From Tetradesmus obliquus (lineage: Eukaryota > Chlorophyta > Chlorophyceae > Sphaeropleales > Scenedesmaceae), in contig CP126194.1 in the NCBI GenBank assembly GCA_030272155.1, forward strand, positions 5,695,501 to 5,759,500: 64,000 nt of DNA. Reading direction: 5' to 3'. Shown one piece after another: positions 47,554 to 58,367 of the stretch (position 1 is its first letter; each line of letters starts with the position of its first letter). Under the pieces are notes generated by a model. It did no database searches and was not told the origin of the DNA. It saw only the letters and a list, made by a program, of their open reading frames with translations. A program made the translations under genes and the position numbers.

Positions 47554-50015
47554 CTAAAACGTGAGGTCTGTGCTGCCCTTGTTGAACATGTACTCCTTGC
47601 CGTTGATAAAGAACACGCCGAAGCGCAGGTTGCAGCGCCAGCGGTTCTTTGCGCGGTGCACCTTCTCGTACAGCGCGAAGCCCACGTTCTCGATGTCTTC
47701 CTTATCGGCTTCATCCAGCGCATCGATTTCATCGTCCAGCTTTTGGATGTCTTCGTCATCCTCATCGTCATCCTCTTCAGCGTCTTCGTCGCCGGCCTCC
47801 TCCTCTGCTGCTGCTGCCTCCTCCCCATCCTCTGTGGCGGCTGCAAGGGCAGGCGGGGCAGCACCCGGCAGCAGGCAGGCATGTCAGTAACACCAACGGA
47901 GGCGACAATAACAGCTGACAAGGAACAAACCAGAGGGTGCAGCAGCCAGCTTGATGCTGCTCATCCTGATGACTCCTGCGGTACAAGCAACAGCTGCCAT
48001 CATCTGGCCACGCATGGCACTCTGGCGCAGGTCGCTGACACTAATGGGAAATCACCAAACAGCCTGCGATTTGCCCACACAACAGAACCATGGGTACTGC
48101 ATGACAGCAACCGCTGCCACACAGCACACGCTTGCCCGAATACCCCCACACCCAGACCCACGTACTACCCACACTCACGTACTGTCAATGTAACACCCAA
48201 CAAAATAAGCACCAACAGCCCAGCCAGCCAGCCAGCCAGCCAGCCACGCACCGTCCTCCTCGTCATCAAAGCCGTCATCATCCTCTTCATCGCCGTTGCC
48301 GTCAACCTGAGGAATGCACCGCCGCCGCGCTCGCCGCTGCTGCTGCTGCTGCCCAGCACCCTGCTTGCCTGCACCAGCCGCCGCCGCTGCAGCCGCTGCC
48401 ACCCTGCTTGTACTACTGCTGCCGCTGCGTCCGCGAGCATCCAGCAGAGCCGCCACACGCGGCGGCATCAGCGCACGCATGCGCGCCTCGCTCACGCCTA
48501 CTGCTGCTGCCACCTGCTGCACGCTGGGCGGCGCGTCGCTGCTGCCATCCGTCTGTGGGATGTAGCCGCCCTGTGGCTGCTGCGGGTGCTGCAGCGCGGG
48601 CCGCATGCCTGGCGGCACCCCAGGCTGCATGCCTGGCACCTGCATGCGAGGCATCTGCTGCACTGCCTGCTGCATCTGCATCTGCTGCTGCTGCCGCTGC
48701 TGCTGCTGCAGTTGCTGCTGCTGTATGCCTTGCAGGCCCTGCATCAGCGGCACACCTGGCATGCCAGGTACACCAGGCATCGCCTGCATTGGCAGCCCCG
48801 TAGGCAGGCGCTGCTGCTGCTGCTGCTGTTGCTGTTGCTGTTGCTGCCGCTGCTGTTGCTGCTGCAGGGCCTGCACAGCCTGTATGCCATGCTGCTGCGC
48901 AAGCGCCTGCACCTGGTGTGGCTGCAGGCCCTGCAGTGTCACACGGTGCTGCGGCAGGCCCTGCACTGCTGCCATTGCTGCCTGGACACCGCCAGGGATG
49001 TTCTGCAGTGCTGCTGCTGCTGCCGCTGCTGCTGCCTGCACAGGGTGCTGCTGCATGCCTTGCAGGAGCTGCTGCTGCAGGCTGCTGAGCGCAGCTTGCT
49101 GGTGCTGCTGCGCCAGGCGCTGCTGCTGCTGTTGCAGGTGTCCTGTTGGGTGGTGGTTGTCTGCTGCTTCCTGCTTAGTGGTGGGTCCTGATCCGTCATG
49201 TGGCCGCTTGCGGGACGCTGCAGCATTGGCTTGCTCCTCCCTGCAGATTGGACACAACACAACAAGTGCATGTTACAAAACAGAACAAAGCAATGATACC
49301 AGAGTCAAGGCGAACCAGGCAGATCACTGTGCTGGGTGTGAGGAGCAGTTTGGGTGATGAGTGCATTGCTCCCTGCAGCTGCACAAGCTGGCAACAGAGA
49401 GAGTGCCATTTGAGTGTAAGCGTGGGAGCGCTTACAGCTGTGCTGGTGGCTGGCAGCTTGAGTGCAGCAGCCCAGGGAGCAGAGGCGTGGCTGTGCTACG
49501 TGTATCGCAGCCATGGCTGCGCCATGCATGATGCAGGAAGAATGACTGCTGCACACGTAAGCTGCTACGGATGCGACGCGCATACCGCTGGCATCAAGCG
49601 CAACTAAACACCTGTTCAGAGAACATCTGACCGCTGCTAAGGCTAGCACACAAACCGGGGACTGGCAACACAGAGTGCTGCAGACACCGGCAGCAGCAGC
49701 ACCGCCGCCTGCCTGCCCTGCTTACTTTTTGGCAGCTTCCTCCTGTGCATCGGTCTCCGAGAGGATGCCTCTTTCAGTCAGTTTCTGAGCCCAACGTTGC
49801 CGAATGGTTGTCAACACAGACCTGCATGAAGTATGTGCAGGCGGTTGGCACACACAGATGCTGCTACAGCTGAGGAACCTGTGTGAATCTGCCAAGAAGC
49901 TAGCAGGCACTTACTCGTCCACACTTTCTTGCACAAACTCGGGCTTCATCTTGGCTACCACATCGTCTATGATATGGTAGTAAACGCGCCTCAAGTCCTG
50001 TTGCTGGTTGGCCAT
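47554..50015 (-). CDS. TFIIA-L: Transcription initiation factor IIA large (alpha/beta) subunit
   Basis: TFIIA stabilises TBP on promoter DNA in RNA polymerase II initiation. Four exons agree in phase: 50015-49915, 49821-49726, 49240-48252, 47840-47554, giving about 490 residues. The N-terminal alpha region has the four-helix-bundle signature VYYHIIDDVVAKMKPEFVQE then SVLTTIRQRWAQKLTERGIL. The large third exon is a linker dominated by polyglutamine and Met/Pro/Gly repeats, much longer than in animals or plants. The beta region has an acidic run (EEDDDEDDED) and the conserved terminal beta-barrel strands (KVHRAKNRWRCNLRFGVFFI, NGKEYMFNKGSTDLTF). A bipartite acidic stretch also ends exon 3. The ATG at 50015 opens the conserved helix directly. 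The gene is divergent from BRE1 with ~960 bp between starts. Confidence 0.93.
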
Positions 50016-50977
50016 CTTGTGCTGTTCTACTGAAACACCTCACGAACGCCTTGCTGCCGGCACGGGCAGCGCCGACAACAGTGTCTTGCAGTGGGTGCTG
50101 AAGTGATCAGCGACCGATCGAGCTGCAGTGGCAGCCCAAGCACCGAAACTGAGAGAAGCGCGTGCTGAACCGGGTCGTGGCCCTGTGTACTGCGGGGTCA
50201 CAACAACAAGCAACGTTCAATCAAAATGTAACGAAGCAATATATATCACCACCATTTTGCGTCGTTGTCAATCCTGTAAGACAGCCAGGTTTCACTCGGC
50301 CAGGCTGTGGGGCACGGGCATGCATTAGGCGCCTGCTTGCGTATCATCTAAGCCAGATCATTCTGTTATCTCTTTGTTTGGTAACGTTGCTGAGTGCACT
50401 GTTGCAGTCTTGACACAAACAGCAATGGGGTGACTGAGCACAGCTCCTGCAACTGAGTGCACGGTGAGACACCTTCTGATGCTCCGCAGTCGGAGACAAT
50501 CTTCATTTAGACTCTTCTACCATCAGGATTGCTAGACGGGCACGGTTTGCCATGTCAGGCAGCAGTGGCTGCAGCAGTAGCAGCACACACCATGTGCCGG
50601 GCATGCACTGTGCAAGGACCACAGCTATGGAACCTGTGATAAGAGTTCATGAAGCTCTGTCACCTACACCACTGCTTTTGCTTGCAACAGCGCAACATCG
50701 AGTGCTCCTTGCTTGTGTAATGTAATGCCGTGCTACAGCACACGACACCTCGCGCATGGCATCAGCAGATAAGAGCTACTGTTACCTTGCGCAAGCTGCA
50801 GCAGTCAAACAGGCTGCTCTGGATCATGCTAGCTCTGTGTTTCTACCTCTGATCACTTTCATCCACACGCTGCCACTGCTGGCACTCTTGCTGCACCTTT
50901 TTTCGTGCTGCCTCTCTCTTCTTCTCGCCCTCCACATCTTGCAGGAGCAGCAGCAGCAGCAGCAGGGTTGAGGCACC
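50016..50977. promoter_or_regulatory. Divergent intergenic region between TFIIA-L and BRE1
   Basis: The two start codons face away from each other across ~960 bp, so both promoters must lie here. The last part before BRE1 looks like the end of a leader intron: a pyrimidine-rich stretch ends in CTTGCAG at about 50945, followed by a CAG run and the context CACCATGG. A 71-codon frame at 50756-50971 ends seven bases before the BRE1 ATG and is probably not translated if the leader is spliced. Confidence 0.55.
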
Positions 50978-53967
50978 ATGGCCACAAACATCCTTGTGGA
51001 GAAGGCCAAGGAGCAGAACATCCAGATCCTGCAGTTCCAAAACCAGAAGCTGTCCGAGCAGCTCGCCAACCTCAAGCAGCAGATCAGCACGCTTGATGGC
51101 AGCGTCAGCAAGTACGAAGAAGAGCGCAAGCGCTACGCAGACACGCTGCTGTGTGTGAGCAGGATCTGGGACCAGCTCAACGCAGATGTGCGGGATCTAT
51201 GCAGCAGATGCACCACGGGCAGCAGCGAGGCGGCTGCGGCAGCAGCTTCTGCTGGCGACCCCGCTGCAGAGTCCGGCAGCAAGGACGCAGCAGCAGCAGC
51301 AGGTAGTGAGGACCCAGCAGCAGCAGCAGCAGCAGCAGCAGATGAGGAGCTGCAGCCAGACTGGGAGGACTTTGACCCTTACCTGCAGCGGCTGCTAGCC
51401 AGGGCTGGCGATGCAGCAGCAGCACACCAGAAAACTATCAAGCGCAACGTGCAGGACTACCAGCAGGGCTTGAGTGAGGCAGAGCAGCGCCTGCATGCAT
51501 GCTCGCGGGCCTCTCAAGCAGCGCTGACTCAGCTTCTGGAGCTCCTGCAAGCGCGCAATGCAGCAGCAGGCGATGAGCTGGCACGGCTACGAGCCCTTGC
51601 ACCTGATGCAGCCTTGCAGGAAGCCAATGAGCAGCTGCAGGGGCAGGCAGTTGAGCTGCAGCAGCAGCTAGATGCGGCAGCGGCGCTGCAGCGCAGCACG
51701 CAGGCGCTGCTGAAGCAGAGTGAAGATGAGGCGTTTGAGGCAGGCGAGAACTTGAAGAGCATCCGCAACGACCTAGCAGACAAGGAGTATGCGTTGCAAG
51801 CTGCGCAGCGCAAGCTGCAGCGGCTGAAGCAGCAGCAGCAGCAGCAGCAGCAGCAAGAAGGTGATGCAGCGACGGCAGCAGCAGCAGCAGCGTCGGCAGC
51901 AGCAGGCGGCAACGGCAGCAGCGCGGGGGTGGCTCGCCTGGCTTCGCAGCCGTCTGGTGGCGGTGTGAGTGGTGATGGTGGTGCAGGGGGCTCTGGGGGA
52001 GGCGGCGCAGTGGCTGGCGAGCCTGGCAGTGCAGCAGAAGAGCTGGCAGCGCAGGTATGTCTTGGCTTTGGCTTTGGCTTTGGCTTTGAATTAAGCACAT
52101 ATGGGCTCGCTGCAGGTTAGTGCATGTCAGCAGTGGGTGTGCAACCTGCTTGTGTGGGCGTCCCCGGCATTTGCTGCTGGCGAGGCTGGCAGTGCAGTAG
52201 AGGAGCTGGCAGCGCAGGTATGACTTGGGTTTGACACAACGTAGGTGCGTGTGTCAAGGCAAAGGTGGTGCATGTATTGCGACTGCTTGCATGCAAGGTG
52301 TGCGCAATGGATGGTGCCCTGCACGTGGGCGAGCCTGGCAGTGCAGCAGCAGCGCTGCCGGAGCAAGCGAGGGCTGTGCGCACTGCAGCGAGTGTGCAGC
52401 TTTACTCACAGGGTTGAAGCCGGCACTGTGGCCGCTGGCCGCGCTGCTGCACTGTGCAAGCATGTCAAGCCAGCAGCCAAATGGGTTGCCCAAAAGTGTG
52501 CTGGTTTTACGCAAGGAGCCTTTTGTGTGGTGCTGTGGCAGGGCACCTGCTGCAGAGGCAGGGGTGCTGCCATGTGACTGACGGCTGCACCTGTGCTGCT
52601 GCTTGCGGCCTGCTGCCGCATGCTGCCGCATGCTGCCGCATGCTGCATGCTGCCGCTGCTGCATGCTGCGTGCTGCCGCCGCTGCTGCTGCTGCTGCTGC
52701 TGGTGCTGCTGCTGCTGCTGGTGGTGCTGCTGCTGCATGTACTTCAGGTGCATGACCTGCAGGAGCTGCTGGAGGGTCGCTGCCGTGTAGCTGAACAGTT
52801 GTACCTGACGGCGTGCTGCTGCCGCTGCTGCTGTGTTTCTGTCTGCAGGTACGTGACCTGCAGGAGCTGCTGGAGCAGCGCACCTCAGAGAAAGAGGCCG
52901 CGGCGGACGCACACAGCAAGACACAGCAGTGAGTCCTGCCTTGCATTGCCGTGCTGTGGAGCCCTTCTTGATCAGAAAGCTAAATTGAGCTTGTCATTAG
53001 ACTCTCATCTGCGCTTGTGCTGCCTGCAGAGATCGACGCACTGATACAGAACGAACTGCTTTTTCTGCAGCACAATTACTCAGCCAATTCATGATCACAG
53101 TCCATTTATACAAATACAGACACGCTGCCGTCTCTGCTGCTGTCTCTGCTGCTGTCTCTGCTGCCTGGCCGCCCTGCAGGGAGCTTGCGGAGGTCAAGGC
53201 CCGCACTGGGGACGAGTCCTGGGTGCAGCAGCAGTCCGCGCTGTACGCGCTGGCGCAGCGGCAGCTGGCTGAGTCAGCCGGCCAGTTGGAGGCGCGGCAG
53301 AAGCAGCTGGCAGGGCTGCAGCATGAGCGGGATGAACTGATGCGGCACTTTGAGGCCAAGCAGCTCAAGGAGGAGGTGTGTTAGTAACACGTCTGATTTT
53401 GCTACAAATAACAGCTGGAGCATAACAACAGACTGATATGCCGGACAGCTGCATGAAGCAAGTGCTGCTAAAGAAAGCTATGGCAGCCGGCTGCAGCGCT
53501 TGGACTCACTGGCGGCATTTCTTGCTGGCAAATGGAGTTGTCAAGGGTTCAAAACCCATTCAATCATCATCGTCATGACACCCGCCTGGCTGGCTGCTGC
53601 CGCCGCCGCTGCTGCTGCTGCTGCTGCTGGCGGTCCCAGGTTGAGAGGGTACTGCGCAGCAAGGTGCTGCACCTGCAGCAGCAGGTAGACGAGCTCAACG
53701 CCAAGCAGGTGGAGCTGCTGTCGCAGAAGCAGGCGCTGCAGGTGAGCCTGCCACGTCAGCATGCTGCTGCTGATGCTGCTGGCACGCAGCCCCTCCACGC
53801 ACACTATTGATACCTGCGCCCATGCGTAATGCTGCAACGCACAATCACGGAGTTGCGCCACCTCACAGGCACACACTGATCACCATGAGACTACACGCTA
53901 TGGCTGCCTTTCCCGTTGCCTGGCTGCCTGCACTGAATTGTGTTGCCTGTGCTGTGTCCTCATCTCT

Positions 53968-54000
<33 letters not shown>

Positions 54001-57000
54001 TGCCGTCCCCCTGCAGGTGTCCCACCAGCAGGAGCTGTCGCGCTACGGCCACACACAGACCACCGCTGAGCTGCAGGCCATGCTGGGCGCACTGCAGAAG
54101 GAGGTGGACACACACGCGGGGCATGCGCGCAAGGCAGCGGTGAGGCGCTGCGTATCCGTCGCACCAAGCCATGCGTGCTGTGCTGCGTGCATGTACAGAC
54201 ATTGTGTGTGCGTGTATTGTACCAACAGTTTGTGGTATTTGTCTTCTGCCTGGCTGGCTTGTTGGCTGTTTTGTTCGTGCTAGGCTAGCAGCTAGCCAGA
54301 TGGCTGCGTTATGCGATTGTGAGTGGGCCATGCTGGGCGCACTGCAGAAGGAGGTGGACACACACGTGGGACATGCGCGTGAGGCAGCGGTGAGGCGCTG
54401 GGCTGATCATTGATTGCAAGCTTTGTTGTGTGCATCTGCCTCTGTGTTGTGTGTGCTTTGTTTGTTCTGCAGCGTGCGCTTTGTGTCTTCTGGCTGGCTG
54501 GGTTGCTGGCTGTTCTGTTCGTGCCAGAATGGCGGCTGGCAGGCGGGTGCAGTGGTCTGTGTGCGGCTGTGTGTGGCATGCCGGGCGCGCTGCAGAAGGA
54601 GGTGGACATGCACACAAGGCCGCTGTGAGGCGCAGCGCACACGCATGTCTGTCGTGCTGTGCTGCCTGCATGCGTTCGTGCTAACGGCGAGTGTGCAGGT
54701 GCAACAGGTGCAGGTCGTGTCAGGGTGGCACTTCACAGATGCGCGCAGCATGCTGGAACCTTACTGGCCCATCCGTTTAGGCTTGCCGTTGCCCTTGCTG
54801 CCACTCTGCAGGAGGCGTCTGCAGCTGCAGATGCGGCCCGCCAAGAGGCCGGCGCTGCGCGTGCTGCACTGTCTGCCAGCCAGTCGCATGCACAGGCGCT
54901 GCAGGCGCGGCTGTCTGCCAAGGCTGCTGAGCTGTCTGGGCTGTCAGGCAGGGAGGAGGCGCTGAAGGAGCGCGTGAACGACCTGCAGGCCTTCGTGGAC
55001 GTGAGTTTGAGACAAGTTTTGCATGATGCTATGGTGGTGTGCTGATGGATTGAAGGTGTGTTTCGCAATAAGTGTTGCCCCTGGATGATGCAATGGTGTA
55101 GCATTAGACACAATTGAACATAACTTAACAGAACCTGCGCTGCACCTGTCTGTTTTTCCCAATCAGGTGCTCACCACCTTCACCAGTGATGCGCGGGAGC
55201 TGCTGGAGGTGCGGCGCAGCGAGGCGTCCCTCAAGGCGCGCGTGGCGGAGCTGGGCGCACGGCTCAAGGTGCGGCTCAGCAGCGTGTTAACGTGTGTTGC
55301 AGCGTGTGTTTGCATTTTATCAAGCCCTGTACAATCGGGCTGCTTTGTGGCAGCCACTGCACAAGTTGCTGTGTGTTATGTCAGCACGCGTCACTCTAGT
55401 GTTGTGCTTGTTGCCAGGCATCTTGTTGACACCAACATTGGCAATGGCCGCTGCGCGCAGGGTGACGCGCTGCAGCAGCAGCTGTCTGCTGCGTCAGCCG
55501 CAGAAGCCAAGCTGCGGCAGCAGCTGGAGGCCACTGCCTCAGAGGCAGCTGAGCTGCGGGGCCAGGTGGGGGCGCTGCAGCAGCAGGTGGCTGGCCTGCA
55601 GGGGGAGGTCGGCAAGAAGCAGGCTGAGAGCGAGGCCTTTGCACAAGGTGGGGTTTCTTTTGGGGTTTGCTGCTGTAGCTGGTTGGTTCAAGACAGGATA
55701 GGGGTGAGCAATGCTGCATGCTGTTGCTGTTGCAGTGGCAGGCTGATGGGTGGTGCTTGCGCCGGTGCTGATGTGTGGCACTTCCTTGTGGGTGCAGGCG
55801 CTAGTGGCAGCTGGCTGTGCATTGAGCAACTGTGCGGACGGGCAGGACGCTGATGCTGCGAGTGCGGTGCTTGATCAAGCTGCTGCTGCTGCCGCCGCCG
55901 CCGCTGCTGCTGCTGCTGCTGTTGCTGCTGCAGAGATCAACGAGGCCTACAACGCGTTTGAGGAGCAGCGGCAGCAGAACGCCGCGCTGCTGGGCCAGCT
56001 CACTGAGCGCGACAACAGCCTGGCTGCTGCGCAGCAGGACAGGCTGAAGCTGGAGCACCAGCTGGCACAGATGGGCGAGCAGGTGGGTGCAGTATGTCTG
56101 CATGTTGTCATGTAGAGTTTCTCTATGATGTCAGTGGGCTGGTGTTGATAGTATAGCGTGCGTGCAGCTGCACATATGTAGGGCCGAAGACACTTGGCAC
56201 TTACATCAGCAGCTCAGCAGCTCATTGTCATTGGTATGCAGCTGTCTGTCTGTCTGTACTGTGGACTCCTTGATCGCGTGCCTCGTTGCTCTGCTGGCAT
56301 TGCTGCAGCTGCCTGCGGCTGCTGCTGCTGAGGTACCAAGCTACCCTTTTGACTGGCCACACCGCACTGTTATGCTGCTGCCGTCCATCTGCTCTCCGAC
56401 ATCATTCATTACTGTGCTCCATCCATCGCCCGCTGTGTATTTCCTGCAGCTGTCTGCCGCTGGCGTGGAGGTGGCTGGGCTGCGTGGCGAGGTGGGGCAG
56501 CTGGTGGGGCTCAAGGAGGCGGCAGAGGCGGACCTGGCACGGCTCAGCGGCGACCTGGCAGCGGTGAGTGGGCTGTGCCTGAATCTGTGGCTGCGGCTCG
56601 GCCGACCTGCAGCAGCAGCAGCAGCAGTGATTGCTGAGACAGGTTGCTGCTGGTGTGCTTTATGGCATCCAAGTGGTGCGCAAACTTGGCAGCAGCAGCA
56701 GCAGCAGCGGCAGCGGCAGCGGCGGCGGCAGCAGAGATATGCTTTCACAGGTGCTGCGCCTGTGCCTGTACATTGTACAAATGCGCTGGGCTGCCACCGC
56801 AGCAGCTGCCGTCTCAGCTGCGACAAGCTGACCGGAAAATCATCCAGCGAAACCCCTAAGCAACGCTGCTCATCTTGGTGCTCTGTCGCACTTGTTCCTG
56901 CAGGCGCGCGAGCAGCTGCTGGCGCACAGCAGCGCAGCTGACCGGCTGCGGCTTGACCTCAAGGCCAGCAATGACGACAAGGCGGGGCTGGAGCTGCTGC

Positions 57001-57608
57001 TGGCCAAGGAGCGAGAGGCAGCAGCAGGCAGGGTGCGCAAGGCTGAGGCGGATGCTGCTGCGCTCAGTGAGGAGCGTGCGAAGCGGCAGCGATTGCAGGA
57101 TGAGAACAAGGTGGGCTGGGCGGTTGTTTGTATCTTTTAGCTAGCTGGCTGATGCGCGTCAGGTTGCATTACTTACAGCCACCTATGGCCGGCGTGCTGT
57201 GCATGTGGCAGCACTGTGCTGTGCATGACAATTCTGTATCAGCAGAGCTGAACGCAACTTGCCGCAAGCAAGTGACACCCTTGTTGCCGCTGCTGCTGTC
57301 ATGCTGCATATGCCTGGGACCTAAACTGTCGCTGTGTGCAGCTGCTGACGGGCAAGCTGGAGCGGCTCACGCGCAACGCCAACACCAGCGAGGCGGTGCA
57401 GGAGCTTGAGGAGGAGATCAACGCGCTGCGGCGGCTGCTCAAGTGCAACGTGTGCCACACGCGCCAGAAGGACGTGATCATCACCAAGTGCTGGCACATG
57501 TTCTGCAAGCAGTGCATTGCGAAGAACCTGGAGGCGCGGCACCGCAAGTGCCCCGGGTGCGGGCATCAGTTTGGGCAGGCAGACGTGAAGCAGTTCTTCT
57601 TCACGTGA
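50978..57608 (+). CDS. BRE1: E3 ubiquitin ligase BRE1 / HUB (histone H2B monoubiquitination)
   Basis: The enzyme, with Rad6-type E2, attaches one ubiquitin to the C-terminal tail of histone H2B in transcribed chromatin. Exons: 50978-52054, 52849-52928, 53180-53375, 53640-53741, 54017-54139, 54812-55000, 55167-55268, 55461-55647, 55934-56082, 56450-56563, 56904-57110, 57342-57608; phases agree and give about 930 residues (plant HUB1 ~880). The first exon begins LQFQNQKLSEQLANLKQQ, typical of the family N-terminus, then acidic and poly-Ala/Gln linkers. Exons 2-11 are almost continuous coiled coil rich in Gln, Glu and Ala. The C-terminus is a C3HC4 RING (about residues 877-916): CNVCHTRQKDVIITKC, WHMFCKQC, KCPGCGHQFG, then DVKQFFFT. 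All eight zinc ligands are present. The start ATG lies in CACCATGG context. Confidence 0.94.
52021..52370 (+). repeat. Repeats of a BRE1 exon tail (GSAAEELAAQ)
   Basis: The end of exon 1 (at 52054) recurs at about 52180-52219 with the donor (GCGCAG|GTATG) intact. A more diverged piece lies near 52328-52365 (GCGAGCCTGGCAGTGCAGCA). TTGGCTTTGGCTTTGGCTTT hexamer repeats follow the real donor. Confidence 0.85.
52746..52880 (+). repeat. Duplicated exon head in BRE1 (VRDLQELLE exon)
   Basis: The exon starting at 52849 has a copy at about 52748, 101 bp upstream. It reads VHDLQELLEG after TTCAG and then a stop. The preceding CTG-rich intron tail is shared. Confidence 0.85.
54074..54632 (+). repeat. 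Three-copy, long-spaced repeat of a BRE1 exon tail (LGALQKEVDTHAGHARKAA)
   Basis: The tail of the exon ending at 54139 recurs at about 54327-54400 (nearly intact, GTGAGG donor kept) and at about 54577-54632 (diverged). Spacings of about 250 bp include shared intron blocks such as GGCTGGCTTGTTGGCTGTTT and TTCGTGC. Confidence 0.88.
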
Positions 57609-58367
57609 AGGCGTTTGTGGCTCTGTGTGCCGGGCATATGGCTTGATTGGGTGATTGTGTTTGGACGCATGCCAGCAGGTGGGCTATGCGTCCCAGGTTA
57701 TCCTGCAAGTTTTTCTGAAGTGCCCAGCACATGTGTTTATGGTGCATGGCTGTTGCTGTGTGTTTTGTTTGGCACTTTGCTCAGCTGTGAGCGGTGTGAA
57801 GGAGCTGTTTGATGCAGGTTTTGTGCACACATGAAGGTAAGAGAAAGGCTGCAGCACGGCTGTGGCGCAAGCGTTGTCTATGCAGATGGTGCATGCCGAT
57901 GTGTCTAACACTTGCACTCTCAGCATCACAACAGGTACACGGTAGCGGGTGTGTGTAAGTGCTGCCAGCTAGCTGGTCGTGACTATCATGCAAGAGGTCT
58001 TGACCTCCTGGTATGAAGGCAGGAGTTAGGGCTATGCATTTTAGCAGCCTGGCAGCCTTAGTGCATGCCAACACACAGTGACTGTGTGTGCTGCTGGCTG
58101 GACATGCAATGCAGTGGCCATCAAGCAACTTGACTACGTAATTGACTATGAAAGCTTTCCAGTCCAGTTCGTGGGTACGACAGTGACGCATATGCCCAAG
58201 TTGCAGTGCTGCCAGCAGCATAGTTATGAGGAATGTGCAATGACCATTCTTTCCAGTCAAGTTGGTGGTGTTATAAAACACCGGTTTGGGGTGGCGGCTG
58301 TGCGCCAGATCATTTTGCACCGCATTATGCAGCGGCGGGTTCATTTTGGCAACATCTGTGCAGTGGC
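57609..58367. other. BRE1 3' flank, convergent with the next gene
   Basis: No gene seen. BRE1 and the minus-strand gene at 58368-60650 converge here, so both 3' untranslated regions share this stretch. A TGTAA pentamer on the plus strand lies at 57954. Confidence 0.5.
57954..57958 (+). terminator. TGTAA polyadenylation signal of BRE1
   Basis: The pentamer lies about 350 nt after the BRE1 stop codon. Confidence 0.45.

Noticed and set aside
47542..49191. 549-codon plus-strand open frame
   Set aside because: It is antisense to the TFIIA-L linker; the frame stays open because CAG repeats read as CTG give Leu/Cys without stops. It has no domain, and the minus strand has a phase-consistent, family-matching gene.
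50756..50971. 71-codon hydrophobic frame just upstream of BRE1
   Set aside because: It ends seven bases before the BRE1 ATG and spans what looks like a leader-intron end (CTTGCAG); more likely untranslated than a small membrane protein.
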